The notes beneath the pieces are model-generated. The model worked only from the letters and a program-made list of their open reading frames with translations. It was not told the origin of the DNA and searched no databases. From positions 2,468,243 to 2,481,907 of the forward strand of contig CP070840.1 of NCBI GenBank assembly GCA_020342025.1: DNA of 13,665 nt, read 5' to 3'. The stretch comes from Deltaproteobacteria bacterium (lineage in GTDB: Bacteria; Desulfobacterota; DSM-4660; Desulfatiglandales; HGW-15). This document shows, piece by piece, positions 6,981-13,665 of this stretch (position 1 is the first letter of the stretch; every line of letters starts with the position of its first letter). The position numbers were made by a program, and so were the translations under genes.

Positions 6981-7068
6981 TTTTTTTGTATAAGTTAATA
7001 AAAATTTATATAATTTATATATATTTTGTGTCCATAAAAGGATATTCATACCATATGTTGTATCTCAC

Positions 7069-7126
7069 CCACCCTGAAGCTTTGATGGCTGATGTTCAGA
7101 GGCGGTGATCAAATCTCCACCCTGAA
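7069..7126. repeat. Short direct repeat CCACCCTGAA
   Basis: The 10-mer CCACCCTGAA occurs at 7069-7078 and 7117-7126, 48 bp apart, with GGCGGTGATCAAATCT just before the second copy. The wording resembles the repeated ends of some IS21-type insertion sequences as I remember them, but no transposase gene or fragment is seen. It could be IS-end debris in the gene-free stretch 6903-7335, or chance. Confidence 0.25.
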
Positions 7127-7174
7127 AGTGAACCCCATCCAGGTGAAATAGAATCGAGGAGGGCGAAGCCATGG

Positions 7175-7347
7175 CGTAAGAGATTCTTTGGTGGCGTTCA
7201 AAAGTGTTGGCATTTGCTTTTGCATTGCCGGAGAATCGGCTATACGACTAAACCTTTCTGGGTCAAAAGATTGTGCCAACACTTTTGAACGTGACTAATT
7301 TGTCAAATCCCCTTCAGTGATTCGGTTCGAGCACGTCAGAGATTCTT
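7175..7347. repeat. 14-bp near-perfect direct repeat bracketing the inverted repeat
   Basis: CGTAAGAGATTCTT (7175-7188) and CGTCAGAGATTCTT (7334-7347) match at 13 of 14 positions, including a 10-bp exact core. The right copy contains the stop codon and last codons (K-N-L) of the transglutaminase-like gene. The left copy lies in the gap, beyond an 18-bp inverted repeat. This could be a local duplication or an insertion scar; the unequal distances from the inverted-repeat arms (6 and 42 bp) argue against a simple target-site duplication. Confidence 0.4.
7195..7291. repeat. 18-bp perfect inverted repeat with a 61-bp centre (MITE-like)
   Basis: The arm CGTTCAAAAGTGTTGGCA (7195-7212) is exactly complementary to TGCCAACACTTTTGAACG (7274-7291). 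The centre (7213-7273) has no coding potential and only a weak inner GCCG/CGGC stem. The layout is that of a miniature inverted-repeat element of 97 bp or the paired ends of a deleted insertion sequence. It is not a usual terminator: the loop is long and no T-run follows on either strand. Directly adjacent bases do not form a clear target duplication. Confidence 0.55.
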
Positions 7348-7995
7348 CAGGTAACCTGGTGTCCAGCAACCCCGGTTGGGATAGTAGAGGGGCTTGCGAT
7401 GTGTATATCGCTTCCTATAATTCAGGTAGCGCTTGTGCCAATATCCATACCGTTGATTGGACATGCGGAAGGGCCGATGCGGCATCTCGATGAGGTAGCG
7501 CTCCACCTTCCAGACGTTTCGCTCAGAGAGTCGCCAGTCGTAGTTGCCAAGATGAGCCAGATTGCCGACGCCGAAGCCGACGATACGCCCCGAGAAGTCA
7601 ATGTAGGGGTCGGCGTAACTGTCCACGAGTTGCCGAAGGGTGCGAAAAACCGGCTTTCTGCCGTGCAAGCCCGGATCGCGAGAGCGAGCCACTGTGCCCC
7701 ACTTGCCCCCTATTCGGTAAAGAAAAAGGACGTGATCAAGGTCGTCTTGTGACTCAAGATCGAGCAGCAGGGTGGGGTAACCATGTTGCTCCAGGATCAC
7801 GGCAGCGGACAACGCGGCCTCTAGGCAGTGGGCGGACCTGAGCCTAACTACCTGCCTAAAGGTGTGTAGGGTTTCCCGGTCTCTCTCATGGTTATAAGGG
7901 AGCGCATTGAGGAAATGTTGCACCTGATAGGGGGTCCTATGCTGGCAGATGATTTTCCACTCTTTGGTGGTGAAGGCCTGAGGCTTAGGCGTCAT
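7336..7995 (-). CDS. Transglutaminase-like (papain-fold) protein
   Basis: This 219-residue protein has no signal peptide or membrane helix. A cysteine at the start of a helix (R-S-A-H-C-L-E-A-A-L, Cys57), a histidine in a strand after an acidic patch (D-D-L-D-H-V-L-F, His88) and an aspartate (S-R-D-P-G-L, Asp107) are in the order and spacing of the Cys-His-Asp triad of transglutaminase-like cysteine proteases. The tail (about 170-219) is rich in Arg, Lys, Tyr and Trp and may bind nucleic acid or another protein. No clear ribosome site precedes the ATG at 7995, so the start is less sure; the gap before it carries a palindromic element. It is flanked by repeats and has no obvious functional neighbour. 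Substrate and role unknown. Confidence 0.68.
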   Translation of the reverse strand: MTPKPQAFTTKEWKIICQHRTPYQVQHFLNALPYNHERDRETLHTFRQVVRLRSAHCLEAALSAAVILEQHGYPTLLLDLESQDDLDHVLFLYRIGGKWGTVARSRDPGLHGRKPVFRTLRQLVDSYADPYIDFSGRIVGFGVGNLAHLGNYDWRLSERNVWKVERYLIEMPHRPFRMSNQRYGYWHKRYLNYRKRYTHRKPLYYPNRGCWTPGYLKNL

Positions 7996-8115
7996 TTTTA
8001 TGCTTTTTGAATCCCGTCAGTGCGGGTCAATACAGGATGGTATGGAAGATGCTTGGCATAGTCATTACCGACGCCCTTAACAATAGTATTTTATGGACTC
8101 CTCTTCTTGTAAGAC

Positions 8116-8312
8116 GCTATGTCGCAATTCAACAAAACTGTCATTCCGGGCGAGCAAAACGATCTTGGGCGAGACCCTTGGTTCGACAGGCTCACCACCC
8201 TGAGCGAAGTCGAAGGGGAATCCAGGAACCTAGTGGTAAATCGAATCGTTCTGGATCCCGGCTCGCATCACGCTCCGCGGGATTTGGCCGGGATGACGAA
8301 TTGCGACACAGC
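8116..8312. repeat. Nested palindromic intergenic element
   Basis: The outer arms at 8116-8130 (core TGTCGCAATTC) and 8298-8312 (core GAATTGCGACA) pair at 14 of 15 positions, with weaker pairing out to about 8110 and 8318. Next inside, GTCATTCCGG (8140-8149) opposes CCGGGATGAC (8288-8297), and GGAATCCAG (8217-8225) opposes CTGGATCC (8251-8258). The GTCATTCC...GGAATCCAG / CTGGATCCCGG...GGGATGAC wording is that of scattered palindromic repeats found between genes in many bacteria. It fills most of the 363-bp gene-free gap 7996-8358. Plus-strand open frames across it are artefacts. It probably folds into a cruciform-like RNA hairpin when transcribed. Confidence 0.6.
8182..8214. repeat. TTCGAC...GTCGAA hairpin repeat inside the larger element
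   Basis: TTCGAC (8182-8187) pairs with GTCGAA (8209-8214), and inside it GCTCA (8190-8194) pairs with TGAGC (8201-8205). This is the familiar dispersed repeat whose read-through gives spurious peptides such as R-Q-A-H-H-P-E-R-S-R-R, as it does here. It appears to have landed inside the GTCATTCC-type palindrome, splitting that repeat's left half. Confidence 0.6.
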
Positions 8313-8358
8313 CTCGTAAATCTGGGGGATACCATGTTTGTTATGGACGCACACAAAG

Positions 8359-9423
8359 TTACGGTTCAGGGATCAGGACTTTCTCCCCAGCGGCCAGGCC
8401 ACTGATCACCTGGACCCGATCCGCACCGGCGCGCGCACCCAGACGGACATAACGACGGACAGGTCCCTGCTCCGTTTTCACGATGACGAAGTCGAGCTGC
8501 CCCACCTGTGTCACCGCCTTTGAGGGTATGTAGATTTTGTGGGTTTGTCCGATAGGTATTAGCAGCCTGCCAAACATGCCTGGATAAAGACCGGAACTCT
8601 CTTTTAGGCCCACCTTGACAAGAAACGAGCGAGAGCCGGGATCCGCGGAAGGGACAATTTCGTCCACCACGGCTTCGAACGCCTTATCAAGCGCATCCAC
8701 CTTGGCGGTAACGTCCTGACCCCTTGTCAGCTTTGAAGCCACGGACTCTCGAACGCTGGCTTCAAGCCGAAGGGTATCAGGATCATACATGCGTAGCAGG
8801 GCCTCACCCTGTCGGGCCGTGTCGCCGGGGTCTGCATAGCGCTCCACAATGCGGCCCGAGATGGGTGCTGCGAGCGTGCCGTAACTGAGCGAGGTCTTTG
8901 CCTCGTCTTCTTGACGCTGCGCGCCTATGAGCTGGGCCCTGGCCGTGCGCAATGAGGCCTGCACGCGATCCAGTTCTGCCTTTGAAACGGCACCTGGTTC
9001 TGCCCTGTAAATCCGCTGTAATCGCTCAGAGTCCTTTTCTGCCAGCGCCAGTTTAGCCTTGGCCGCGACCACAGCCTGACGGGCCTGACCAACTCGAGCT
9101 TCATGCTCCCTGGAATCCAGTTCCACCAGCACCTCACCCCGCTTCACCTCATCACCGGCGCGGACTGAGATGGTTGAGATTTTGGCGGTAATTATAGGAG
9201 AGATCACGGTCTCCACCTTGGCCCGTATGGTTCCTGCGGCCTGCTCGATGAGAGGCTCTGTGGTGACCTCTACGGTAAGGATCGCTCCATCACCACGGGA
9301 TGGCAAGACACCCTTAAAATCGACTGGAATCTTCTCTTCAAAAAATCCCGCCAAGTAAGCCATGATGCCACCGAGCAGGGCCAAAGCCAATATTATTCCT
9401 GTTATCTTCAATGCCGTTTTCAC
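8359..9423 (-). CDS. RND efflux membrane fusion protein (HlyD/AcrA family)
   Basis: The 354-residue protein is the periplasmic adaptor of an RND pump, linking the inner-membrane permease to an outer-membrane channel. Residues 8-26 form one hydrophobic N-terminal anchor with no lipobox cysteine. A lipoyl half-domain (about 68-105, V-R-A-G-D-E-V-K-R-G-E-V-L-V-E-L-D) precedes a short alpha-helical hairpin rich in Ala, Arg and Gln (105-175), and the second lipoyl half follows (A-A-P-I-S-G-R-I at 185-192). A beta-barrel (about 215-290) and membrane-proximal domain (L-A-A-G-E-K-V-L-I-P at 343-352) end it. The GTG start at 9423 overlaps the permease TGA as GTGA, with GAGGAGGG about 10 nt upstream, so translation is coupled. 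The adaptor lies after the permease, reversing the common order. Confidence 0.9.
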   Translation of the reverse strand: MKTALKITGIILALALLGGIMAYLAGFFEEKIPVDFKGVLPSRGDGAILTVEVTTEPLIEQAAGTIRAKVETVISPIITAKISTISVRAGDEVKRGEVLVELDSREHEARVGQARQAVVAAKAKLALAEKDSERLQRIYRAEPGAVSKAELDRVQASLRTARAQLIGAQRQEDEAKTSLSYGTLAAPISGRIVERYADPGDTARQGEALLRMYDPDTLRLEASVRESVASKLTRGQDVTAKVDALDKAFEAVVDEIVPSADPGSRSFLVKVGLKESSGLYPGMFGRLLIPIGQTHKIYIPSKAVTQVGQLDFVIVKTEQGPVRRYVRLGARAGADRVQVISGLAAGEKVLIPEP

Positions 9424-12400
9424 GTTTCCAAATCCCTCCTCGGAGGCAGACCGTGCCCCGGTCTATTGCCGTAGACCAGACTGTAAAGCACCGGGACCAC
9501 GAAAAGGGTAAACATGGTTGATGCACCGATGCCAAAAATGATGGCCCAGGCCAGACCGCTAAATATGGGGTCGAGTGTGATCACCAGATTGCCCAGCAAT
9601 GTGGTGCCTGCTGTGAGAACAATAGGCCGCATGCGCACGGCACCAGATTGCACGAGGGCCTCACTTAAATCTTTACCCTCACGCAGGGCCATCTGAATGA
9701 ATTCCACCAGGATAAGTGAATTGCGAACCACGATTCCTGCCAGTGCGATCATGCCAATCATGGCCGTGGCCGTAAAGAGAATGGGATTAGGAAATCCCGC
9801 TACCACTCGCTCTCCAAGGTGATTCAGCAACCAGAACCCTGGCATGATGCCAATTATTGAGAGCGGTATGGCCAGCATAATAATTGCCGTCATTGCGGAC
9901 AGACCCGTTTGAATACGCAACACCAGGAAGATACCCAAAAGGGCAACAACAAATGCTATCCCCAGGTCGCGGAACACGCGCAAAGTAATCTTCCACTCTC
10001 CCTCCCCTTTCCATACCGCCTGTATCCCTTCTGGCAGCGTCCACGGCAAGCCTCCTCCTGAGTTGAGATAAGTACGGCGATCCAACGATATGGGCTTGCT
10101 ATCTGTGGAATTCCTGTTCATGTCGCTTGAAACGTCGAGTACGACCTCGGCCGGGGTTCGACCGGCCACTTCAGCAAAGACATAAACGACAGGCCTAAGA
10201 TTTTTGTGATAGATGATCTTGTCCTGCACCAAAGGCTGCAGCTCTCCGAGTTCAGCAAGGGGAACGATGGGCTGCGGCGCATCGCGAATACCTGACTTTT
10301 CTCGGATCTTTGTGATGCCAGGCCTTCCTTTGACGTGCAGAGTAGTAAGGGCCTCGGCCGAAGTTCGAATATGGAGGGGAAGCCTCAAGACGACAGGCAG
10401 AGGATTAACCTCGCTAGGTATATTCATATACCCTGCCACAAGGCCTTGGTTAGCAAGGCGAATTGTGGCGGCAATGTCCTCCGTACCAATACCGGACAAC
10501 GCAGCCTTTTCTTTGTCTGGCACAAAAATAATTTTTTCCTGATCGTCTCCAACAGATGTATCCACATCCACGACAAAGGCTTCTCGTTTGAGGCGTTCCT
10601 CCAACCCTTTTGCAGCCTCCTGCAAGGACGCGTAAGGGGTCGCTTTTCCCCCGTAAAGCTCTGCCGTTACGGTGGAAATGACCGGTGGTCCCGGCGGCAC
10701 TTCCACAAGCTTGATAAGGGCATTGGAGGCTTCTGCAATTTTTTCCAGATCGCGTCGGATACGCAACAGAATGGCGTGAGACTGCTGGGACCTGCGTTGC
10801 CGCTCGGCGAGCGTCACGCGGATATCTGCATAGTGAGCACCTTGGCGCAGGTAGTAATGTCTTACCATGCCGTTGAAATCCATGGGCGACGGCATCCCGA
10901 CAAAGGCCGTGTAGTCCCGCACTTCAGGAACTGAACGCAAATAGGTGGTTAAAGCGGTAACGACCCCTTGGGTCCGTTGAAGGGTGGTGCCTTCAGGCAT
11001 ATCCACAACCACCTGGAACTCATTCTTGTTGTCGTAAGGAAGGAGCTTGAGTGGTATGAGCCGAAAAGCGGGCAAAAGGGCCGAAACGAAAAAAAGCAAC
11101 GCTACAATGGCAAGAAACATCCAGGAGCGGCTATTCGTGCTGAGGAGCGGTCTCAACAAGGATGCATAGAAACGATAGACTCGGGTTTCGGTGACGTTGT
11201 ACGGGGAATCTCCACGGGACGGCTTGACAAGCTTGTAGGCGAGCCAGGGCGTCACCAGGAAGGCAACCACTGTGCTCATGATCACACTCACGGGCACGTT
11301 AAATGCCATGGGTGCCATGTACGGGCCCATCATTCCCGTGATGTAGTGAAGGGGGGCAAAGGCGAAAATGATGGCAATGGTGGACATGATAAGAGGGCTG
11401 CGGATTTCAGCCATGGCCAGGAGCACCCTGAGGGGACGCGGTCTCTGTCTTATGCGCAAATACCGCTCGATGTTGTCCACGCCCGTTATGGGATCATCCA
11501 CGAGGAGTCCTATGGCAAGAATGAGTGCGAAGAGGGTAACACGATTGATTGTGTAACCTGCAAAAAGGTCCAGAAGCAGAGTGATTCCGTAACAAATGGG
11601 CACGGCTAGGCCCACAACCAGGGCAGCCCGCCAACCCAAAAAAATCCCTATGAAAATCACTACCGTAAGAACCGCAACAAGGAGGCTAGAGACCAGATTG
11701 TTTATCTTGTCGTTGGCCGTTTCGCCATAATTCCGAATAAGTCGGTAGTGGACCTCAGGCGGAAAGATCTCCCGCTTTAGTTTAGAGAAATAGTCCTCCA
11801 CTTCCCTGGCCACCCAGACCGCATTGGCCCCCTTTTTCTTGGCAATGGAAATGGCCACAGCAGGATAAATATCAGAAAAGTTTTGCAACCGGTTGGACGC
11901 CGGGCCAAAGCCAATCCACGTATAGCTGTCAGGCTCGGCAGGGCCATCGATGAGACGCGCCACATCTTTGAGATAGACGGGTACGCCGTCAACCACATTG
12001 ATCACCAGCTTCGCCAGTTCGTCCGCGCTCTGGATGAAGTCCCCCGCCTCCACCACGATTTCTCGATCCATAACCTGGACCTCACCCGCTGGCAGCAGCT
12101 TGTTGGAGACGTCTATGGCCCAAGCCACCTCCAAAGGGGCCGTCCGCCTCGCTGCCAGGGCGCTCGGGTCCAACTCAACCCTAATCTGTCTCGGTCGACC
12201 CCCTGTGACCTGCAGCTTGTTGGTGTTCTCGATGGACTGCAGATCGTGCTCTATCTCCTCGGCCAACCGTCTCAATTTGTGATCACTGGTCAAGTGCGGG
12301 TTTTCACTCCACAGGACCGCAACCACGATGGGCACATCATCGATTTCAATGGGCTTGACCACCCAGGATTGGACACCGTCCGGAATACGATCTGTGTGAG

Positions 12401-12773
12401 AGAATATCTTGTTGTAGATCTTGATCAAAGAGTCCTCTCGGTCCTCTCCCACGTAGAAGCGGACCGTAACTACGCACCGCTCGGGCATGGACATGGAGTA
12501 GACATACTCCACCCCATCGATTTGATAGAGGAATTTCTCAAGGGGTGTGGCAATCTGGCGTTCCACTTGCTGAGCGCTAAGGCCAGGTGCTGACACAAGC
12601 ACGTCCGCCAACGGCACGATGATTTGAGGTTCCTCCTCACGTGGTGTGATCATCAGTGCGACGATACCAGCCAGGAACGCGCCAATCAGCAAGAGTAAAG
12701 GCAATGGCCCCGTCATCACTCTGCCGAGCAGGCGCGATAGACCGTCCAGTTTTTGCGAAGGAGACTCTGCCAT
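9420..12773 (-). CDS. RND efflux transporter permease (AcrB/HAE type)
   Basis: The 1117-residue inner-membrane proton antiporter has the doubled RND plan: TM1 at about 23-42, a periplasmic pore domain, TM2-TM6 at about 360-515, TM7 at about 552-572, a second periplasmic domain, and TM8-TM12 at about 936-1102. TM4 keeps the proton-relay pair in G-L-L-V-D-D (Asp426-Asp427). TM10 reads G-I-V-V-R-N-S-L-I-L-V-E-F, with Arg1017 where AcrB has the essential lysine. At 1117 residues it exceeds AcrB (1049). These traits fit drug/lipid-type rather than heavy-metal permeases, but the substrate is unknown. An in-frame TAA lies 18 nt before the ATG at 12773, so no longer start exists, although no clear ribosome site is visible. 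It overlaps the adaptor gene by 4 bp and follows the TetR gene by 82 bp. Confidence 0.93.
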   Translation of the reverse strand: MAESPSQKLDGLSRLLGRVMTGPLPLLLLIGAFLAGIVALMITPREEEPQIIVPLADVLVSAPGLSAQQVERQIATPLEKFLYQIDGVEYVYSMSMPERCVVTVRFYVGEDREDSLIKIYNKIFSHTDRIPDGVQSWVVKPIEIDDVPIVVAVLWSENPHLTSDHKLRRLAEEIEHDLQSIENTNKLQVTGGRPRQIRVELDPSALAARRTAPLEVAWAIDVSNKLLPAGEVQVMDREIVVEAGDFIQSADELAKLVINVVDGVPVYLKDVARLIDGPAEPDSYTWIGFGPASNRLQNFSDIYPAVAISIAKKKGANAVWVAREVEDYFSKLKREIFPPEVHYRLIRNYGETANDKINNLVSSLLVAVLTVVIFIGIFLGWRAALVVGLAVPICYGITLLLDLFAGYTINRVTLFALILAIGLLVDDPITGVDNIERYLRIRQRPRPLRVLLAMAEIRSPLIMSTIAIIFAFAPLHYITGMMGPYMAPMAFNVPVSVIMSTVVAFLVTPWLAYKLVKPSRGDSPYNVTETRVYRFYASLLRPLLSTNSRSWMFLAIVALLFFVSALLPAFRLIPLKLLPYDNKNEFQVVVDMPEGTTLQRTQGVVTALTTYLRSVPEVRDYTAFVGMPSPMDFNGMVRHYYLRQGAHYADIRVTLAERQRRSQQSHAILLRIRRDLEKIAEASNALIKLVEVPPGPPVISTVTAELYGGKATPYASLQEAAKGLEERLKREAFVVDVDTSVGDDQEKIIFVPDKEKAALSGIGTEDIAATIRLANQGLVAGYMNIPSEVNPLPVVLRLPLHIRTSAEALTTLHVKGRPGITKIREKSGIRDAPQPIVPLAELGELQPLVQDKIIYHKNLRPVVYVFAEVAGRTPAEVVLDVSSDMNRNSTDSKPISLDRRTYLNSGGGLPWTLPEGIQAVWKGEGEWKITLRVFRDLGIAFVVALLGIFLVLRIQTGLSAMTAIIMLAIPLSIIGIMPGFWLLNHLGERVVAGFPNPILFTATAMIGMIALAGIVVRNSLILVEFIQMALREGKDLSEALVQSGAVRMRPIVLTAGTTLLGNLVITLDPIFSGLAWAIIFGIGASTMFTLFVVPVLYSLVYGNRPGHGLPPRRDLET

Positions 12774-12830
12774 TTGAGATCGTAGGCTTTACGGTTGAAT
12801 GAAGCGCAAGGCTTATCTGTAGAACGCCAA

Positions 12831-12859
12831 ACTATGGCAGGATTGGAATGGTGTGTCAA
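12831..12859 (-). promoter_or_regulatory. Candidate promoter of the RND pump operon
   Basis: On the minus strand a perfect TTGACA (12859-12854) and CATAGT (12836-12831, 4/6) are 17 bp apart. The -35 lies across the TetR stop codon, and the site is about 60 bp before the permease ATG. I saw no clear palindrome in the 82-bp gap that could be the TetR operator. Confidence 0.45.
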
Positions 12860-13467
12860 CCTTGGATATTGGGGTCAAAGAACGCCGCCACAATCCGTGA
12901 AAGTCGCAGCGTATGCCGTTTAATCTCATCTAGGCTTCTGCCCGGATACTGGGCATAACTGATCATGATTCCGTTTAGGGAAGAAAAGAGTGCGTGGGAG
13001 ACGAGGCGGGTTTCCCCTTGAAGGCCCGCCTCTTTCACAATGCCCTCAATGCGGTTCATGAGCTCCCGCATGATGGGATTCAGCCTTTCTATAGCTTTGG
13101 CAGAAAGATTGCCCCCGAGCATAAAATGCCCCATCATCTGATAGAAGGTCATATTCTCATTGAGGTAGCGGACGTAGATCTCACAAAACCTCATGAGAGA
13201 ACAACCCCGCTTCTTCTCATACTCCTCATCCAAACGTTCGGTGATTTCCCGGGCGCCTGCAAAGAAGACGTCAAGAAAGAGCCCATCGAGGTTTTCATAA
13301 TAGCGGTAAATGGTCCCAGGGCTGACGCCTGCCTTTCTTGCGATCTCCCTGACCGTTACGCTTCTGAAATCTTTGACTGCAAAAAGCTTCCGGGCAGCGG
13401 AAAGGATCAGCTCTCGTCTGACTTCCCTCTCCTTTTCTCTGAGTACTTCCAGTGTGGCGACAGGCAT
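12856..13467 (-). CDS. TetR-family transcriptional regulator
   Basis: The 203-residue protein has the TetR N-terminal DNA-binding domain at about residues 20-66: I-L-S-A-A-R-K-L-F, then V-T-V-R-E-I-A-R-K-A-G-V-S-P-G-T-I-Y-R-Y-Y. An all-helical ligand and dimerisation domain follows (70-203). I use the ATG at 13467 because GGAAGGA lies about 9 nt before it, just after the stop codon of the upstream gene. The frame is open to 13518, but that would overlap the end of the upstream gene and lacks a good ribosome site. With 17 bp separating it from the upstream stop, the two are probably cotranscribed. Position directly before the RND genes suggests it represses the pump and is released by a pump substrate; this is inference from context. 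Confidence 0.86.
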   Translation of the reverse strand: MPVATLEVLREKEREVRRELILSAARKLFAVKDFRSVTVREIARKAGVSPGTIYRYYENLDGLFLDVFFAGAREITERLDEEYEKKRGCSLMRFCEIYVRYLNENMTFYQMMGHFMLGGNLSAKAIERLNPIMRELMNRIEGIVKEAGLQGETRLVSHALFSSLNGIMISYAQYPGRSLDEIKRHTLRLSRIVAAFFDPNIQG

Positions 13468-13484
13468 GGGTTCTGGTCCTTCCC

Positions 13485-13665
13485 TTACTTGAAGTGGAAC
13501 CCAACCGTGACATGGCATTCTTGGCCCTTGTATTTCAGACAGCGGCTAAGATCCGGGCTTAGCGTGTAATCCACTTTCATGGCATCAAACCACCCTTTTA
13601 TCCTTTCAAAGATGCCGCACTCGTACTCATCTATAAGACCGGCCTCGGTCATTCCCTTGTGGGCA
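13485..13665 (-). CDS. C-terminal end of an unidentified protein (truncated by window edge)
   Basis: Reading the minus strand from 13664 gives 59 codons without interruption, ending in TAA at 13487-13485. The peptide looks like real protein: H-K-G-M-T-E-A-G-L-I-D-E-Y-E-C-G near its start and S-R-C-L-K-Y-K-G-Q-E-C-H-V-T-V-G-F-H-F-K at the end. The closing C-x7-C with a final beta-strand-like segment faintly recalls C-termini of small ligand-binding domains such as 4-vinyl-reductase-like ones, but I cannot assign a family. The gene runs past the right edge; its start is not in the window. It is likely cotranscribed with the TetR gene 17 bp downstream, which could tie its product to the pump's regulation. 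Confidence 0.65.
   Translation of the reverse strand, partial: AHKGMTEAGLIDEYECGIFERIKGWFDAMKVDYTLSPDLSRCLKYKGQECHVTVGFHFK

Noticed and set aside
8007..8405. 132-codon plus-strand open frame
   Set aside because: It runs through palindromic repeats and contains the well-known repeat artefact R-Q-A-H-H-P-E-R-S-R-R; there is no ribosome site and no protein-like composition.
10968..11609. 213-codon plus-strand open frame within the permease region
   Set aside because: It is an antisense shadow of the RND permease with His/Gly-rich composition and no ribosome site.
11883..12593. 236-codon plus-strand open frame within the permease region
   Set aside because: It is an antisense shadow of the permease, which is strongly supported by family motifs on the other strand.
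13468..13518. 17-codon N-terminal extension of the TetR protein
   Set aside because: It overlaps the coding end of the upstream partial gene and lacks a well-placed ribosome site; the ATG at 13467 has one and gives a typical TetR N-terminus.

Overview
The window reads as ordinary chromosome from an anaerobic or facultative Gram-negative bacterium, most likely a Desulfobacterota (former Deltaproteobacteria) lineage. This is inferred from gene content and protein style: an ADP-forming acyl-CoA synthetase alpha subunit, a small XRE regulator of a type I associate with these bacteria, a DksA-like zinc-finger protein, an OmpA-domain protein and an RND efflux pump. No rRNA, tRNA or taxonomic marker is present, so the assignment is moderate at best. 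No CRISPR array, complete insertion sequence or phage gene is seen.

Left part (1-5600). A plus-strand nitroreductase converges on a minus-strand ADP-forming acyl-CoA synthetase alpha-type protein with no ATP-grasp partner beside it. A 518-bp gap between divergent genes holds a stem-rich stretch ending in a terminator-like hairpin, and candidate promoters on both strands. Then come two plus-strand genes that look like one unit: a soluble coiled-coil protein and a 653-residue protein with a large N-terminal domain, one central membrane helix, two BON-like repeats and a C-terminal OmpA peptidoglycan-binding domain. Together they suggest a link from cytoplasm through inner membrane to cell wall. 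A small two-helix membrane protein converges on them.

Middle part (5600-8360). Minus-strand genes encode a DksA/TraR zinc-finger protein, a 66-residue XRE repressor-like protein whose consensus promoter overlaps a palindrome (probably its own operator), and an orphan transglutaminase-like protein. The gaps carry repeat debris: an 18-bp perfect inverted repeat around a 61-bp centre, a 14-bp near-perfect direct repeat that duplicates the end of the transglutaminase-like gene, and a nested palindromic element of about 200 bp.

Right part (8360-13665). A minus-strand efflux locus runs, in transcription order, from the truncated end of an unknown gene to a TetR repressor 17 bp later, a 1117-residue RND permease, and a membrane fusion protein whose GTG start overlaps the permease stop codon. 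A promoter candidate for the pump sits over the TetR stop codon. No outer-membrane factor is present. The TetR protein is the obvious candidate to control the pump.

Nothing here is clearly a new defence or metabolic system. The best leads are the coiled-coil/OmpA pair, the structured leader before it, the orphan transglutaminase-like gene and the XRE promoter-operator.
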